Shown here: in pieces, positions 56,001 to 61,900 of the stretch | How positions within the stretch are numbered: the stretch's first letter is position 1 | How the letters are laid out: each line of letters begins with the position of its first letter | Origin: Rhyzopertha dominica | Taxonomy: Eukaryota; Arthropoda; Insecta; Coleoptera; Bostrichidae | DNA length: 64,000 nucleotides | Direction of reading: 5' to 3' | Assembly (NCBI GenBank): GCA_025024175.1 | Contig: QCXZ01000041.1 | Span: 19,401,786 to 19,465,785, forward strand | Notes under the pieces: model-generated | Seen by the model: only the letters and a program-made list of their open reading frames with translations | Databases searched by the model: none | Told to the model about the DNA's origin: nothing | Position numbers and translations under genes: made by a program

Positions 56001-58572
56001 GAGTATGAATGGCGCCCTGGTTCTGGTAAAATCTCTCGATAGAGAACTGAAGGAAAACTACAATTTGAAGATATCTAATGGCGTTGGAGTATTTTCCGTG
56101 AACTATACTGCTGTGGTCAGCGTGGCGATCACCGTAGACGATATAAACGACAACGCACCTATTTTTGAACAAAGTGACTATGAAGAAACTGTTAGTGAAA
56201 GCACTTCAGTCGGCACCCCAATTAAACAAATTTCAGCGGTAGACAGGGATTTAAGCGGCACTGCAAATTCCCTAGTAGCTTATGACATAACATCCGGGAA
56301 CGACAGGGGATTATTTAGGATTGATGAAAGCACTGGAATGGTCAAAGTTAATAAAACTTTGGATTATGATGAAGGAACAGATCTGTATCGCTTGGTAATC
56401 AGCGCTTGTGATGGAGGAAATCCGGTTTTGTGTACTTTATCGACACTTCATGTAAGTTTGGACGATGAGAATGACAACGACCCCAAATTCCCGGTAGAAG
56501 AGTATTTGGAGTTTATTGGAGAAAATGAACCTGTCGGTAGCCCGATTTTCACTGCGCATGCTACTGATGCCGACAAGGGTACTTTTGGTTCTTTGAACTA
56601 CTCGGTCGTTAATTCATCTGCAGCCAGCCTCTATGCATCCGATGAATCTTGGAGATTCTTCCATGTCGACCCCATTTCTGGATTGGTTAGCTCTAATGCG
56701 ATTTTCGACTATGAGCAAAGAAGCAGATACAGTTTTGTTATTGCTGCTAGTGATGTAGGTGGTAGGATAGCTACCGTGAGGGTGCGTATTGAAATAGAGA
56801 GCAGAGATGAATTCCATCCTCAGTTCACCGAGAAAACCTATAGATTCATTCTGGCTGCGCCCCCTCATGGAAGCTTACCCGCTGGATATGTTGTTGGACA
56901 CGTTACTGCTACAGACCGAGACAAGGGACCAGACGGTCGAATTGTGTATCAGCTCACAAATCAACATATTTATTTCAAAATAAACAGAACAACAGGTGCT
57001 ATCGTTGTGAAACGTAAATTTGAAAGTTCCGAATTACTCAAATCTGGAAAGGAGATAAGCTTGATAGTTACAGCCAGCTCTGGAAGGCAAGGGTCTCTAA
57101 CCAACAACACTGTTGTTGAAATAACTCTAGATCCTTTAGCAGACCCTGGAACTAATTTGGCTATTAACAATGACAATGGTGCTACTATTGCTGCCGCCAA
57201 TGGCGGTATCACTGACTGGGCATTAGGTTTGCTGATTGCTCTGATTCTGTTGCTAATCACATTTGGGGCTGTGTTTGTATTTTTGCACATGAGAAACAAA
57301 CGCAACAAGAACGTAAATAAGCCGAATCTTGGAGGGGAATCTGTACCTAGTGCCAACAATTACGTAGACCCTAGTGCTTTTGATACAATTCCGATACGTG
57401 GGGGTGGTGCAGTTGTTGCTGGTAGCAACAGTCAATTTGGACCTCCTAAGTATGATGAAATACCCCCTTACGGAGCGGGGCACGCAGCTAGTTCGAATTC
57501 CGGAGCCGCCACGACTTCAGAACTCTCAGGATCCGAACAATCAGGATCAAGTGGAAGGGGATCCGCCGAAGATGGAGACGAAGGTGAAGATGAAGAAATT
57601 CGAATGATAAACGAAGGACCCCTGAAAAGAGATCCTGGATTGCGCCAGGGAGATGACGGTGACAATTTGTCTAACGTTTCCGTCAGAAATACTCAGGAAT
57701 ACTTGGCGAGGTTAGGAATCGTTAATAACAGCAATTCTAGTATTCAACAAGGGAGAACATGTTCTGATCCCAGAGCAGGAAGCAGCAAGGATAGCATGCA
57801 CCACCATCAGGGAGTTCCCCTTGATAGTCTTCACATGTTCGACGAAGACACGAATAACGAGAACGATATCACTAACTTAATTTACGCCAAATTAAACGAT
57901 GTGACGGGTAGTGACCGCGCCAGTTCCACAGGGGAGGGAGGAGGTGTTGGCTCGACTACCCTGAGTTCTGCCATGGATCACGTGATGACAATGGGAGGCT
58001 ACAACGAAGTTCCAACTGTAACACATCAGCCTTCCATGAACGGATCGTTAAGTTCGATAGTGCACAGTGAAGAAGAACTAGCCGGTAGCTATAACTGGGA
58101 CTACTTACTCGACTGGGGACCGCAGTATCAACCTCTAGCACACGTATTCTCTGAAATCGCGAGGTTGAAAGACGATACCGCATCAGTGCAAAGTGCGGCT
58201 AGCGGCAATTCGAGTGTTAAAAGTAAAAGTTCGGCGGCCCCAAAAACCGTTCCGCCGCCGTTAATTACGAACGTAGCGCCTCGGTCGATTGCGGTACCCG
58301 TGTTAAATTCGCGGGGTGGTTCTAGTCATCACCCAAACCAAATGATAATGCTGCCCAGGTCGCCCATCAATCACGACGCCTCAGGGGCCACCTTCAGCAG
58401 TTCGACGGCGATGTCGCCCAGTTTTTCACCATCGCTATCCCCGCTGGCGACAAAGTCGCCTTCGATATCACCGCTCGTCACACCAGGGTTACCAACATCA
58501 CATCATGTGATGCCCAGACAGGCTCCTCAGCTTAGGAGCAAAGCTCTGGTCGATACCGAACTTAGGATATAA
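7745..58572 (+). CDS. ds: Dachsous protocadherin, 3' part of the gene (11 exons, 5' end outside window)
   Basis: Join of 7745-8042, 10202-10389, 24646-24824, 27087-27503, 34433-34865, 48966-49468, 51585-52653, 53251-53977, 54038-55467, 55525-55819 and 55878-58572; all introns are GT-AG and the frame stays open for 2743 codons to TAA. The product has the end of one cadherin repeat, 21 further repeats with DxNDNxP, DRE/LDYE and ATDxDSG-type calcium motifs, one transmembrane helix (57217-57291) and a tail of about 426 residues. The tail carries NTQEYLARLGI and YNWDYLLDWGPQYQPLA, the latter like the catenin-binding region of classical cadherins; this tail separates Ds from Fat, which has EGF and laminin-G domains before the membrane, and from Cad23. 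In the family, Ds is a cell-surface ligand for Fat in planar polarity and Hippo growth control. Drosophila Ds has 27 repeats and about 3500 residues, so about five repeats and the signal peptide are missing to the left. The gene name is an inference from domain layout and tail motifs. Confidence 0.92.
8119..9335 (-). mobile_element. Tc1-like DNA transposon, non-autonomous relic
   Basis: Terminal inverted repeats of about 70 bp bound the element. The left end near 8126 reads GAGCATAACTATAG and continues through CAAATGCAAACGTAA; the right end, read on the minus strand from 9328, gives the same words with scattered changes. TA dinucleotides at 8117-8118 and 9336-9337 fit the TA target duplication of this superfamily. 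The 1.2-kb length is normal for Tc1. The element encodes a broken minus-strand transposase and sits inside a ds intron, antisense to ds. Confidence 0.85.
8368..9200 (-). pseudogene. Tc1-family transposase pseudogene
   Basis: Read on the minus strand, the frame opens with MPRG at 9200 and ends at TAA 8368-8370, but several frame breaks and stops intervene and the length (833 bases) is not a multiple of three. Recognisable pieces in family order are FSDQKKINLD, the GGFNCYW block, FQQ, and CPSCSPDMNPFEKLWG with the final catalytic Glu context. At 8653-8655, where the family has the second catalytic Asp (QQDN), the codon reads Tyr, followed shortly by a stop. Much of the N-terminal DNA-binding domain is shortened. 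It cannot encode an active enzyme. Confidence 0.85.
10202..10389 (+). CDS. ds: ds exon B: repeat end and start of the next repeat
   Basis: Acceptor ttcttccag precedes 10202 and donor GTAAGT follows 10389. The first base completes the Arg codon of the previous exon, giving HRINISATDGGG across the junction. The repeat ends with VIDSAQSPPIF, which lacks the usual DxNDN calcium linker, and the next repeat begins PRYTYGV. The exon ends one base into a Gly codon. Confidence 0.9.
14330..14520 (-). pseudogene. Degraded mariner/Tc-like transposase fragment
   Basis: The minus strand can be read as an interrupted segment with YEFCR, a stop, LIEIHAHF, and ILFTDKATF. This matches in order the family pattern of FCRW followed by LFTDEATF, where the Asp is catalytic. 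No flanking terminal repeats were found. The same family is clearer at 43800-44150. The call rests on one motif and its spacing. Confidence 0.45.
14591..14789. repeat. Two tandem copies of a ~100-bp repeat, third copy at ~51386
   Basis: GGTCTCTGTACTT opens both copies (14591 and 14695). Each then has a tagttcgtaaagccacc-like block, an agatga block and a TTTCACAAGATGAC or close variant. The block AGTTCGTAAAGCCACCA followed by TAGATGAC recurs near 51409 in another ds intron. No coding potential or terminal repeats are visible, so the class is unknown. Confidence 0.6.
23410..24170 (+). pseudogene. Mariner-like transposase remains
   Basis: A series of broken reading frames on the plus strand recalls mariner transposase in order: a FEKGLS-like N-terminal helix near 23440, a VLLFEDEKN-like stretch at 23714 onward, ASWYINIYL near 23780, and WFIRMNKYIS near 24090, like the WFKRMQKCI end of many mariner enzymes. 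Similarity is weak and frames shift repeatedly. A profile search would decide it. Confidence 0.4.
24646..24824 (+). CDS. ds: ds exon C: core of one cadherin repeat
   Basis: Acceptor ttgttcgcag precedes 24646 and donor GTATGG follows 24824. The first two bases finish the Gly codon from exon B, and the exon ends in phase 0 after GHTQ. It carries GHGGIRYSI, FRIDPITGSI and ELDHEAKAS, the central strands of a repeat. It is noticeably GC-richer than the intron around it. Confidence 0.9.
24825..27086 (+). other. ds intron holding a LINE relic
   Basis: GT-AG intron of 2262 bp, phase 0 at both ends. About 1.6 kb of it is a decayed non-LTR retrotransposon on the minus strand (about 25180-26800). The flanks are AT-rich without recognisable content. 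Confidence 0.85.
25180..26800 (-). mobile_element. Degenerate non-LTR retrotransposon (reverse transcriptase C-terminus plus RNase H)
   Basis: Read on the minus strand, short frames in changing phase follow the order of an I/R1/LOA-like LINE. First is KGCPQGGV of the reverse transcriptase (26498-26524), then MVYWVYTKVVMPIV (about 26200-26250), WYTNGSK and FKAERLAI of RNase H, RGHRGIEGNEKA (about 25650-25690), and a C-terminal RRDLKTVIPKIGVINDA block. It ends at an AAT-rich tail near 25180. The first RNase H catalytic Asp (usually WYTDGSK) reads Asn. The 5' part, including any endonuclease, is absent, as expected of a 5'-truncated insertion. It lies antisense to ds. Confidence 0.8.
27087..27503 (+). 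CDS. ds: ds exon D: repeat end, one whole repeat, start of the next
   Basis: Acceptor tattataag precedes 27087 and donor GTAAAG follows 27503; both ends are phase 0. It runs from IEIEDVNDNAPEF through a complete repeat (RDRDSGSNGVIRY, LDYEMTQ, ATDTGTP) to VQDVNDNPPVF and the start of the next repeat, ADYSIKV. The upstream open reading extends into intron, so the start is set by the splice site and by family alignment. Confidence 0.92.
27630..27920. repeat. Three degenerate copies of a ~50-60 bp direct repeat
   Basis: Copies at about 27630-27676, 27719-27778 and 27861-27920 share the order TGCGGCTATATTCCTGCTTC, a CTTCAA block, CCCAGATC and GCACTT, with scattered substitutions and unequal spacing. 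No coding role or known family was recognised. They lie just upstream of the gypsy insertion. Confidence 0.55.
28077..28080. repeat. Target-site duplication TAAT, left copy
   Basis: TAAT directly precedes the 5' LTR and recurs at 33852-33855 directly after the 3' LTR. A 4-bp duplication is usual for many Ty3/gypsy integrases. Because the local sequence is AT-rich, a 5-bp alternative sharing one LTR base cannot be excluded. Confidence 0.8.
28081..28518 (+). repeat. 5' LTR
   Basis: 438 bp, TGCAACGG to GTAACA. It holds a TATA box (TATATAA, 28257-28263) and a polyadenylation signal AATAAA (28465-28470), so transcription is expected to start about 30 bases after the TATA box and the R region to end after the signal. 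A strong splice-donor-like GTAAGT lies at 28237-28242, upstream of the TATA box. The copy matches the 3' LTR throughout by eye. Confidence 0.95.
28521..28539 (+). promoter_or_regulatory. Primer-binding site, tRNA-Leu type
   Basis: Two bases after the LTR, TGGTGTCAGAAGTGGGATT is complementary to the 3' end of eukaryotic tRNA-Leu (…AATCCCACTTCTGACACCA as I recall it) over 19 bases. This is the expected position for priming minus-strand DNA. The tRNA assignment is from memory of tRNA-Leu ends and should be confirmed against the host's own tRNAs. Confidence 0.8.
28608..29810 (+). CDS. gag: Gag polyprotein of the gypsy element
   Basis: 400 codons starting MPVTRRQ. Residues about 8-150 are rich in Glu, Lys and Gln with heptad-like spacing (EEKVELVEEKVNKVEEK), predicting a long coiled coil. 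A capsid-like region follows (KPPTYDGHTSFETYKLQF, about 165-340, like other retrotransposon Gag proteins). A zinc knuckle, CYRCGKTGHFKRDC (CX2CX4HX4C, about residues 371-384), lies near the end and should bind element RNA. Gag forms the particle in which reverse transcription occurs. It ends at TAA 29808-29810, and the pol frame overlaps its last 112 bases. No internal stop or frame break is seen. Confidence 0.93.
   Translation: MPVTRRQSANMEAQLEQLMQMMQKMQENMTEQIKACQEDMKTGQEEMKTEFKIGQEEIKKKIIMAVQEQLKTEIEEIRTSQNKIEERIDSVTEELKVTQNAVEEKVELVEEKVNKVEEKLCNKFEEKVLHMKGEFGKEILTVKRDLERMKTHGMTSSPVIGNNKIKPPTYDGHTSFETYKLQFEMAGKANNWSNEEKVMALVVALRGPALDLLRTLPEAEKGDYQKLTAALELHFGEQHLQQLFRTQLKTRKQKVGETLQDFEADVRKLMHLAYPTAPTELVEELATRSFIEGVRDDTVRNALLLATYTTTREALGKALEIEAAYKASAANWGQCKVRGTQVEEETDSLKAIMRELKEFLAANKSAGCQTCYRCGKTGHFKRDCRVSLPAASRGSQQQEN
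29699..33382 (+). CDS. pol: Pol polyprotein of the gypsy element (PR-RT-RNase H-IN)
   Basis: The frame is open from 29699 and lies -1 relative to gag, so Pol is probably made by ribosomal frameshifting; an ATG at 29708 is the first in frame. Counting from that ATG (1224 residues): protease DTGA at 84-87; reverse transcriptase from about 330, with YLDD at 493-496; RNase H with DTDAS at 640-644 and RTDHA at 706-710; integrase zinc finger H876, H883, C913, C916; integrase core D945, D1005, E1041 (35 residues between the last two); and a GPY/F-type motif at 1182-1184. All catalytic residues checked are present and no stop interrupts them. No envelope frame follows. Confidence 0.95.
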   Translation: MRRMSDLLPLRKDRALQERLQGVTSCSVKRKPAAGKLKTVGVTGRTPTAREDKAPKIVSVNLLRHNNVDSLTMMTTVNGKKTQVTVDTGAMVSIIKKNIAPTVRPLMEKVLLRTVTGETSPAIGEAEVEVELGQLRIRHRVLVADIDDDFIMGMDLIGKYGLAYDPEERILKIGNESFVLETPGGEARCVRLYASETVRIRGSSEQIINAAMGNDLGSCVGLVEPTEDSHKHLLVARTLIKTSKTVPVRIANIAPVGTTIRKGDLLATCTPVTRINTCEDMEDTQKTPRTPAQLNIDLKHLTKEEVRRAREFLRCYQHVFAEPDTPMGRTDIVQHRINTGDAQPIRQAPRRLPLARQEQVEKMVKEMTEQGVIEESNSPWSSPVVLVTKKDGSLRFCVDYRKLNDITKKDSYPLPRIDDTLTTLSGSTWFSTLDLKSGYWQVGIHPEDKEKTAFTTSCGLYQFTVMPFGLCNAPATFERLMELVLRGLTWKTCLVYLDDVMVMGRDFEEHLKNLQEVFDRFRAANLKLNPKKCALFQKKVEFLGHTVSADGIQTSDDKIKAIRDWPRPRDKHEVRSFLGICTYYRRFVEGFAKIAAPLHQLTEPKTTFAWSHVHEEAFRKLKSALCSSPILAYPRRHGKFILDTDASKVGIGAVLSQVQDGEEKVIEYYSKVLTKPERNYCVTRKELLAIVKSVDHFHKYLYGREFLIRTDHAALSWLLRLKNPEGQVARWMERLQQYDFKIQHRPGRHHNNADALSRRPCGECKHCRKVDEREGTVDIRAVTITQSEEWTAEKVRTAQQEDSDVGPLLKWKEENRQRPGWEEVSPESPTLKAMWVQWESLRVENGLLKRAWESADGRNVTMQLVVPKEYVPKVLEEVHGGSSGAHLGVNKTLGKVRERFYWVHCREDVEKWCRKCSTCAATKGPTTRLKGRMKQYNVGAPFERIAIDVAGPFPTTTSNNKYILVAMDYFSKWPEAYAIPNQEASTVAQVLVDNLVCRFGVPLELHSDQGRNFESRVFQELCHLLGITKTRTTPLHPQSDGMVERFNRTMEQFLSKVVERHQTDWDKHLPLFLMAYRAAIHETTGQTPAKVVLGRELRLPCDLVFGSAGTSNEEGATSYVENLRESLLITHQLVRQRMNIASDRMKARYDVRANPRQFNEGDLVWLYNPQRKKGLSPKLSPSWEGPYRIVKRINDVVYRIQRSPRSKMKVVHLNRLSEYHGNVEDWN
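33400..33413 (+). promoter_or_regulatory. Polypurine tract
   Basis: An AAGGAGGGGGTAG run abuts the 3' LTR, the expected plus-strand primer for reverse transcription. It lies 18 bases after the pol stop codon. Confidence 0.85.
33414..33851 (+). repeat. 3' LTR
   Basis: 438 bp, same length and apparently same sequence as the 5' LTR at a constant offset of 5333; the longest antisense frame in each LTR gives the same 70-residue peptide. It contains the AATAAA that would end element transcripts, and by the same token could end ds transcripts read through the intron. Confidence 0.95.
33852..33855. repeat. Target-site duplication TAAT, right copy
   Basis: Directly follows the terminal CA of the 3' LTR and matches 28077-28080. 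Confidence 0.8.
34433..34865 (+). CDS. ds: ds exon E: rest of one repeat and most of the next
   Basis: Acceptor ctccttttccag precedes 34433 and donor GTAAGT follows 34865. It starts in phase 0 with ILQVVAVDLDTGNNARLTY, continuing the repeat begun in exon D, passes LDANDNDPIF, and enters the next repeat (DSDSGMNAAIRYSL, FHIDSLTG). It ends one base into a Gly codon. The repeat has an insert of Ser and Thr residues (SSNSSSSTSTD) between strands. Confidence 0.92.
41374..41404. repeat. Perfect AT-only inverted repeat, 15-bp arms
   Basis: ATATTAATTAATAAT and its exact reverse complement are separated by a single T. It is pure A and T, so chance or slippage in AT-rich intron DNA is a fair explanation; no function can be assigned. 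Confidence 0.6.
41930..42300 (+). pseudogene. Mariner transposase fragment (C-terminal half)
   Basis: Two plus-strand frames give VLLHDNTRPHTA, then LTLEKLQKLGWEILLNP, HSPDFAPSDSYL and further on RGKHFQPYQDV. These are the catalytic HDNARPH and SPDLAPSD (DD34D) blocks of mariner in correct order and spacing. A frame shift near 41985 and stops after 42140 break it. The N-terminal half and terminal repeats were not found, so the insertion is a fragment. Confidence 0.85.
43800..44420 (-). pseudogene. Transposase relic of an insect mariner-like family
   Basis: On the minus strand, NVLFTDESTFDKYVLVNRHNFHYY near 44060-44120 is followed after frame shifts by LLQLDGAPSHFCRDVRQ, then INEEFPARRIGRQG, near 43820-43930. 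The FTDES and LDGAP blocks hold the first two catalytic Asp positions of a mariner-like transposase family common in insects, with intact spacing between recognisable words but stops and shifts between them. Weaker N-terminal-like text continues to about 44420. Ends and terminal repeats were not resolved. Confidence 0.75.
45627..45758. mobile_element. Snap-back MITE with TA target duplication
   Basis: A 132-bp imperfect palindrome. The left end TTAAAAGGAACTAACTCCAA matches the reverse complement of the right end (TTAAAAGGAACTAAGTCCAA) with one difference. Inner words GTGAAA and TTTCAC pair, and the centre (45678-45701) is a perfect 24-base palindrome. TA at 45625-45626 and 45759-45760 fits a Tc1/mariner-type target duplication. 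No coding content. The element is expected to fold into one long hairpin. Confidence 0.75.
48966..49468 (+). CDS. ds: ds exon F: repeat end, whole repeat, start of the next
   Basis: Acceptor tctatttaag precedes 48966 and donor GTAAGG follows 49468. The first two bases complete Gly. It runs from GEITTKYPVDRE through VRDVNDNAPEI, a whole repeat (IDADKGENASVTY, FSIDPITGVI, LDHEEKT), to LDLNDNRPTF and SSLVFR. It ends in phase 0. Confidence 0.92.
49469..51584 (+). other. ds intron (2.1 kb)
   Basis: GT-AG, phase 0. Mostly AT-rich sequence with one N near 50440. The only element found is one copy of the dispersed repeat at about 51386-51498, close to the acceptor site. Confidence 0.85.
51386..51498. 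repeat. Copy of the dispersed repeat also present at 14591-14789
   Basis: AGTTCGTAAAGCCACCACTAGATGAC-like sequence with GATTTTCACAAAATGACC, GGGCAATCGGC and a following GGTCTCTGTACTTT matches the two tandem copies in the earlier intron in the same orientation. It ends about 85 bases before the next exon. Confidence 0.6.
51585..52653 (+). CDS. ds: ds exon G: three cadherin repeats and the start of a fourth
   Basis: Acceptor tatttcttccag precedes 51585 and donor GTAAGT follows 52653. It begins in phase 0 with VLENVKVGYIVG (GTG here is an internal Val codon, not a start). Linkers are ADVNDNAPEW, TDSNDNAPRF and the degenerate HGSVDNPPRF. Calcium motifs such as LDRE, ATDADYGSNG and LDYEK are intact. 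It ends one base into a Gly codon in the next repeat. Confidence 0.93.
52654..53250 (+). other. ds intron (597 bp)
   Basis: GT-AG with a TTTCTTGTAG acceptor. AT-rich, and no further element was recognised. Confidence 0.88.
53251..53977 (+). CDS. ds: ds exon H: repeat end, whole repeat, part of the next
   Basis: Starts by completing Gly (GGNLTFHLP), passes VTDVNDHTPEF, contains a whole repeat (SDLDSGRNGQVTY, LDRESHSRYHL) and VEDENDNDPKF, and ends with the next repeat's GVITTAG, two bases into a codon. The following intron is only 60 bases. Confidence 0.93.
54038..55467 (+). CDS. ds: ds exon I: about four and a half cadherin repeats
   Basis: Acceptor tttattttag precedes 54038 and donor GTAAGA follows 55467. 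It starts LFNRERQSVYNFL and holds linkers GDVNDNKPIF, the calcium-motif-poor VGNISNNSPQL, DQNDNAPKF, VDVNDNQPTF and VDENDNAPVF. It ends in the next repeat at SSYYTTLP, one base into a Glu codon. Confidence 0.94.
55525..55819 (+). CDS. ds: ds exon J: one cadherin repeat
   Basis: Flanked by introns of 57 and 58 bases. It runs from EGHSTTIVDILTVNASDADTADNGRIRF-type strands to VRLQINSATSFNG, a linker without DxNDN, and ends AG, completed to Arg by the next exon (KRDYR then IQIPE). The donor GTACAT is weaker than the others, but the frame and the matching acceptor support it. Confidence 0.9.
55878..58572 (+). CDS. ds: ds last exon: final repeats, transmembrane helix and cytoplasmic tail
   Basis: Acceptor tcctttag precedes 55878. 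It encodes four membrane-proximal repeats (linkers DDINDNAPIF, DDENDNDPKF and the atypical ESRDEFHPQF), then a membrane helix at 57217-57291 (WALGLLIALILLL…) followed by the basic stop-transfer RNKRNKN. The tail has PPKYDEIPPYG, an acidic Ser-Gly block, NTQEYLARLGIV, YNWDYLLDWGPQYQPLA (classical-cadherin catenin-site-like) and a Ser/Pro-rich end. The stop is TAA 58570-58572. In flies this tail contacts cytoplasmic partners in planar polarity; which partners apply here is inference. Confidence 0.95.
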
Positions 58573-58950
58573 CGTTTACGTTAATGTTTAAGTGTTACGG
58601 CTGTGTTTATTTAAACGTTACAGACTGACTAATTTTTGCACTGGACTATATTACGTGTTCTTTCCTTTTGTATAAAATACTGTAAATATCCGTCCAAAAT
58701 GCTCATTATGGTAGTTACTCTCTACCTGCCATTTATAGCCATGTCTTGAAACTAATTTAAACGAATGATTACATTAAATTTGTACATACGAATATTTAAC
58801 TGTGTTGTAGATATGTAAGTATACATTGTGCAGTAGGTAATTTAATTTTTTTATAACGAAATTGTAAAATGTTCACCAAATTTTCTTATGCAACAGCAAG
58901 AGACTTTTGTACAAACTGAAATGCAAATAAAATAATTTGTTAATATAATG
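58573..58950 (+). other. ds 3' UTR with polyadenylation signal
   Basis: AATAAA at 58926-58931, within a run of overlapping AATAAAATAA, is the first good signal after the stop, giving a 3' UTR of about 370 bases. The end position is approximate; alternative distal sites cannot be excluded. Confidence 0.6.
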
Positions 58951-61900
58951 TGTTTTTCTGATAAATCTACGTGAAGGAGACCAGTAATTCACTAAGCAAG
59001 TAGATAATAACAAAAAATACACATAACCTTATGGGAAACATTCCATCTGATAAACAATGACAAGTAATACAAAAATAAATATAACACAANGATTCGTCAA
59101 AAACAATACTCCATGACATCAGAATATAAATCACAAGCTTTAAATGTCATTAACGCTCATTACTTAATATTACCTGCACCTTAAGTTTTTCCTATTTACT
59201 GACAATTATGGTAATATACCAGGAATACCACCAAAATGCAAAGAATTTAGTGGGACTACATATAAGAGAAATGAAGCAAATACAAAAACATCTAGTCAAT
59301 CAAACGCACAATAACAAGTTTAGTGGATTAAGGTCATTGGCCGTTTTCATTAAAAGTAGTATTTCATAGTCTTATTATTATTTTTGCAACTGCTAAAATC
59401 TAAATGCTTTTTGACCCAAGTATTTTTAGAACTATCTTTGGTCCCCTCGTTTATATCTACAATCGACAAGGATCTCAGGCAGTATCCTAATCCATCAACG
59501 TCTTGGTATTGCTCGATGATTAAAATGCCTTTGTTTTTTAATTGTGTTTACGCTATCACGAAACATTACAGCAAAATATACACCTGTGAACCTGTGATAT
59601 CAAAATTACGTGGGAAAGTTATAAATACGGACAATCTGACGTTCTACACTTAAAGTGGGCGTAAAATAGTGTAAACTTTTTATTAGGTTTTTTTTTCATT
59701 TTCGTAATCAGAATAATTAAACACTAAAAAAAGACTTGTTTTGATAATGTGTTAATTTTTTTAACTTAAATAAATATTTAACAGCGATATTTTGGTTCAT
59801 GTAGTTTTCTACCATAATTGTGTGCACATTATACTTGTAAACTTACCTCTGTGTAATATATTAACCGCATATTTCTATAAATAACTAAAATTAATACAGT
59901 TATTGTGACATTATCAAAAAAGTAATAATAATTATGCATAGCACGAAACTTGTATACATAGACTATTTGCTTAGTGGAATGACACATCAAAGGCTATCAG
60001 AGAGCAGAGTTAATTACCGCAGCCACAGTGGCAAATTTTAACCTCTTCTTGTTTTTCTCTTTTAATCAAATAAATGTTAAAAGTAAGCTTCTATATTTCG
60101 TATTTTTAAAAGGACAGGCAAAAGCCCGAATTAAACAACACCAATATAAGAACCGGAAGTTGTAAACTCGGAATAAATAGGTAACTTCTGCAAGTAAAGT
60201 CGTTCAAATATATTTAAAAGACGCGGAAATATGTGGTTTACGGCATTCCATATATTTATTATTTAGTACAATGCAATGCCTTATATTTTTAGAAAATTTT
60301 ATGAGTTATGGATAGATCAATTCCAAAAATGTCTTATCCGACATGTTGATCTTTACTTTGTCAGAAGAAGAATTTAATGCTCATAAATTTTTATTAACAT
60401 AGGTACGTTTGGGTCTATCCTAAAAGATTTAATAATGAAAATTGCTACAATATCAAGAATAAGAAACAGAATCGGAATAGAAATAATGAAAACAAATGGT
60501 AATTACACGGAGGTACTGTATACCTGATGGTATCAAATCAGTAGATCATGGTGGTTTGTTTGCAATCCTGCCGTCACTGATCTTGAACAGCTCGATTAGG
60601 ATAATGTGCTGGTGTACTATCCACTGAGTCTTCAAATTCATTATCAAAATTAAATATCACGAAATACAATGAAACTCCAAAAATCTTTAAAATTTGCTTT
60701 TATAGGAGTAAAAAGGAATATGTTACCGTTACGTTAAAAAAAACCGCTGCAAATTGAATCAATACTTTCACATCCAATTGTCAAAATGACATTTAGGTCT
60801 TTCTTTCTTATACTATACGATTAGTAATCAGGTTTTGAGCATTTTTTCTTTCTACACATTTTTTCTAAGACAAACGGTCTTCGTGATAATAGCAAAAATA
60901 CATAAATTTTTAAAATCTGTTTTTTTCCAAAGAACTCAAAAAGTATGAACTTAACAAAAAAAATTACAAGAGTGCTTTCCGATCAGAAATTTGATTTCTT
61001 ATATAATACCAAAATTTTAAAAAAATCGTACAAACAGGGAACAAAATACGTTTTTTGGAAATATTTCGAAAATGTCAAAATTTTGGATAAATTTTCTAAG
61101 ACACTTTTTGTGAGAAATTTTATTTCCTACCTGATGGTATTTTCATTTTAGGAATATATATTCGGAGATATTTAGGAAAAACCGTTTTCTTTAAGTGACG
61201 CTCTTTTGCTAATATCTTCTAAACAATTAGCGGCACCGAAAATTTATAAGGGCGAATTATACTCGCAGTTATACTACTAATCAAATACTAAAACGAAAAA
61301 TAAATAAAAAAATTAAAATTTGCAAAACGGGTAGTTACCACCCAATTTCGCCCCCTTCCCAGTACCCTACTTACCCCAAAAACAATAGGTCGCTTTGGGT
61401 AGTTGAGATCTATATGTTTGCCAAATTTCAAGTTTATATATTAAGTCTTTCGAAAGTTATCGTGTCCACAAACAAAACCACAGACACACAGACAAGAAAT
61501 TTTTTTGCTCAAATTTTGTTTTTTTGATGAGCAAATAAATATTTTTGAAAATTTTTTTCGCGATACAATACTTTCCATCCGTTGGATGTGGAAGTAAAAG
61601 GCTCCCAGAATGGAAGTATTTTAAATTGAATTAACCATAATTAATAAAATGTTCATTAAATTATAATACATTATCAGCTAGTAATACAGAAAATTTCATG
61701 TGAAATCGAATGCTTTAAACCCTATCTTGTCACTTTCTTGACAATGCTAATATTTGAAGTCCGCTGCAAACGTCATATTTTTTTAAATGATAAGTCTCAG
61801 ACCACACGAGTAGTATCCACAATAAAGTGAGCGTATGTTGGCCGTTACTGGCTACTTGTAAATAATTTGTTTATTATTCTTATATCACGTTCACGCCCTT

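Noticed and set aside
7745..58572. Identity as Fat or Cadherin-23 instead of Dachsous
   Set aside because: No EGF or laminin-G domains lie between the last cadherin repeat and the membrane, and the tail carries Ds-like NTQEYLARLGI and catenin-site-like text.
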